Assembly: GCF_021568775.1 (NCBI RefSeq)
Contig: NZ_JAKGSG010000034.1
Location: forward strand, 124,001-188,000
Source: Antribacter soli
GTDB taxonomy: Bacteria > Actinomycetota > Actinomycetes > Actinomycetales > Cellulomonadaceae
Direction of reading: 5' to 3'
Length of the DNA stretch: 64,000 nucleotides
The notes under the pieces were generated by a model. That model searched no databases. It was not told the DNA's origin and saw only the letters and a list, made by a program, of their open reading frames with translations. A program made the position numbers and the translations under genes. Numbering within the stretch: position 1 is the first letter of the stretch; each line of letters starts with the position of its first letter. Of this stretch, positions 62,993 to 64,000 are shown one piece after another.

Positions 62993-63826
62993 TCAGCGCA
63001 GCAGGAGGTGCTCCAGCCGCCGCGCCGTCCCGAGGACGCCGAGGACGCCGAGCGCCGTCAGGTAGGCGAGGTTCCACAGCACGCCGGTGCTCACCTCCCC
63101 CAGCATGAGCGCCCGCTCGAGCGCGACCCCGTGGTACAGCGGGGTGAGCTGGACCAGCCACTGCAGCGCGGGCGGGTACGTCGACAGCGGGAAGAACGTG
63201 GCGCTGAACAGGAACATGGGCTGGATCGCGAGGTTGATCCACTCGAAGTCGGTCCACGACCGCATGAACGTCGTGGCGAACATCCCCACCGCCGCGAAGG
63301 CGAAACCGATGAACACGGCCGCGGGGAGTGCGAGGAGCGCCCACCAGGAGGTGACCACGCCCGCGAGCAGCGCAACCACGAGGAACAGCGCCGAGTACAG
63401 CGCGCCCCGCACGAGCGACCACGCGATCTCGCCGACGGCGACGTCGCGCGGCCCGAGCGGCGTGGCGAGCACGGCGTCGTAGAGCTTCGCGTAGCGCAGC
63501 TTCCAGAACACGTTGAACGTCGAGTCGAAGACCGCGCCGTTCATCGCGGACGACGCGAGCAGCGCGGGCGCGACGAACACTGCGTACGTCACCTGAGCGC
63601 CTGAGTCGGTCGTGACCGTCTGCACCAGGGCACCGATGCCGATGCCGAGCGAGAACAGATACATGACGGGCTCGGCGAACCCCGTGGCCAGGGCGATCCA
63701 GCCGTGCTTGTACGCCCGGACGTTGCGCTCGACGAGCATCCTCGCCATCCCCGCGCCCGCCGGGATCGGCACGAGGCGCGAGATGCGCACCGCCAGCGGG
63801 ACGGTCGCCGTCGTCGTCCCGGTCAC
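62993..63826 (-). CDS. ABC-2 type transporter permease
   Basis: A 277-residue permease with six hydrophobic segments and the ABC-2 signature region (FEPVMYLFSLGIGIGALV-like AEPVMYLFSLGIGIGALV, LYDAVLATPLGPRDVAVGEI, and PLYHGVALERALMLG near the C-terminus). This is the NodJ/DrrB type, exporting lipids, polysaccharides or drugs with an ATPase encoded elsewhere, probably to the right of the window. The GTG at 63826 overlaps the preceding stop, so the two permeases are coupled. Confidence 0.9.
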   Translation of the reverse strand: MTGTTTATVPLAVRISRLVPIPAGAGMARMLVERNVRAYKHGWIALATGFAEPVMYLFSLGIGIGALVQTVTTDSGAQVTYAVFVAPALLASSAMNGAVFDSTFNVFWKLRYAKLYDAVLATPLGPRDVAVGEIAWSLVRGALYSALFLVVALLAGVVTSWWALLALPAAVFIGFAFAAVGMFATTFMRSWTDFEWINLAIQPMFLFSATFFPLSTYPPALQWLVQLTPLYHGVALERALMLGEVSTGVLWNLAYLTALGVLGVLGTARRLEHLLLR

Positions 63827-64000
63827 TTCACCAGCCTCCTCGTGAACAACCGCACCGCGAGCACCCAGCCCACCACCACGAACGCCACCAGCACCGAGAG
63901 GTGCAGCGCCAGCCACGGCGGGTCCACCGTGCCGAGAGCGACAGCGCGGCTCGCCTCCACGCCGTGCCACAACGGCGTGACCCAGGCGATCGGCTGTAGC
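63823..64000 (-). CDS. ABC-2 type permease, C-terminal fragment (cut by window edge)
   Basis: The last 58 codons of a second permease: PIAWVTPLWHGVEASRAVAL, then a hydrophobic helix (LALHLSVLVAFVVVGWVLAV) and a basic RLFTRRLVK tail. TPLWHGVE matches the TPLYHGVALER motif of the next gene, so it is the paired permease. Its stop overlaps the next start (GTGA). The N-terminal part is outside the window. Confidence 0.8.
   Translation of the reverse strand, partial: LQPIAWVTPLWHGVEASRAVALGTVDPPWLALHLSVLVAFVVVGWVLAVRLFTRRLVK

Overview
The window comes from a very GC-rich actinobacterium. It has actinobacterial tRNA-Glu/Gln genes, a WhiB-like protein, an NdgR/LtbR-type leuCD regulator, and many genes whose -10 box lies exactly 6 nt before the start codon, the mark of leaderless mRNAs. 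Secreted polysaccharide-acting proteins suggest Micrococcales such as Cellulomonadaceae or Promicromonosporaceae. That placement is an inference from style; no rRNA or marker phylogeny is available here.

Bases 1 to about 8.8 kb are most of an integrative and conjugative element of the AICE type. Ten leftward genes carry an integrase (cut by the window edge), an excisionase, a RepSA-like initiator, a WhiB-like protein, a DUF2637/SpdB-like membrane protein, a TraB/FtsK DNA pump and small unknowns, nearly all chained by start/stop overlaps. A divergent control region holds three copies of a 16-bp repeat spaced exactly 43 bp. To its right lie an HTH regulator, an overlapping PP2C-like phosphatase and a convergent DUF4145 protein, then about 650 bp of non-coding DNA with two strong inverted repeats.

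From 8.8 to 23.5 kb the chromosome carries lpd, rnhA, an esterase/MarR/flavin oxidoreductase group, leuCD with a divergent IclR regulator, a PH-domain membrane protein, a Gln-Glu-Glu tRNA operon, a methyltransferase, a LysR/YeiH pair, and a coupled gltX-CPBP-HAD operon.

From 23.5 to 38.2 kb lies an accessory block between gltX and a FAHD gene that are close neighbours in other actinobacteria. It holds a lipoprotein, a patatin preceded by a 19-codon ORF, a NUDIX protein, two long perfect palindromes, and a compact three-module NRPS operon. The operon has two synthetases (A-PCP-C-A-PCP and C-A-PCP-TE fused to an MFS exporter), an Sfp-type PPTase and an F420-reductase-like protein.

From 38.2 to 55 kb there are mainly single genes: FAHD, methyltransferase, acyltransferase-like membrane protein, PhzF, aldo/keto reductase, esterase lipoprotein, an AA10 LPMO with a CBM5/12 module, two tandem aminoglycoside-phosphotransferase-like genes, YbaK, a TSUP exporter, an SGNH esterase, a Ski2-like helicase, YccF and a PLP-homeostasis protein.

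From 55 to 64 kb come a sigma factor fused to a membrane anchor and extracytoplasmic domain, a MurNAc/GlcNAc recycling group (murQ, kinase, MurR/RpiR regulator) with a lipoate ligase between, and cimA behind a leader peptide and intrinsic terminator that look like a branched-chain amino acid attenuator. CimA and LeuCD would together supply the citramalate route to isoleucine. An ABC-2 permease pair runs off the right edge.
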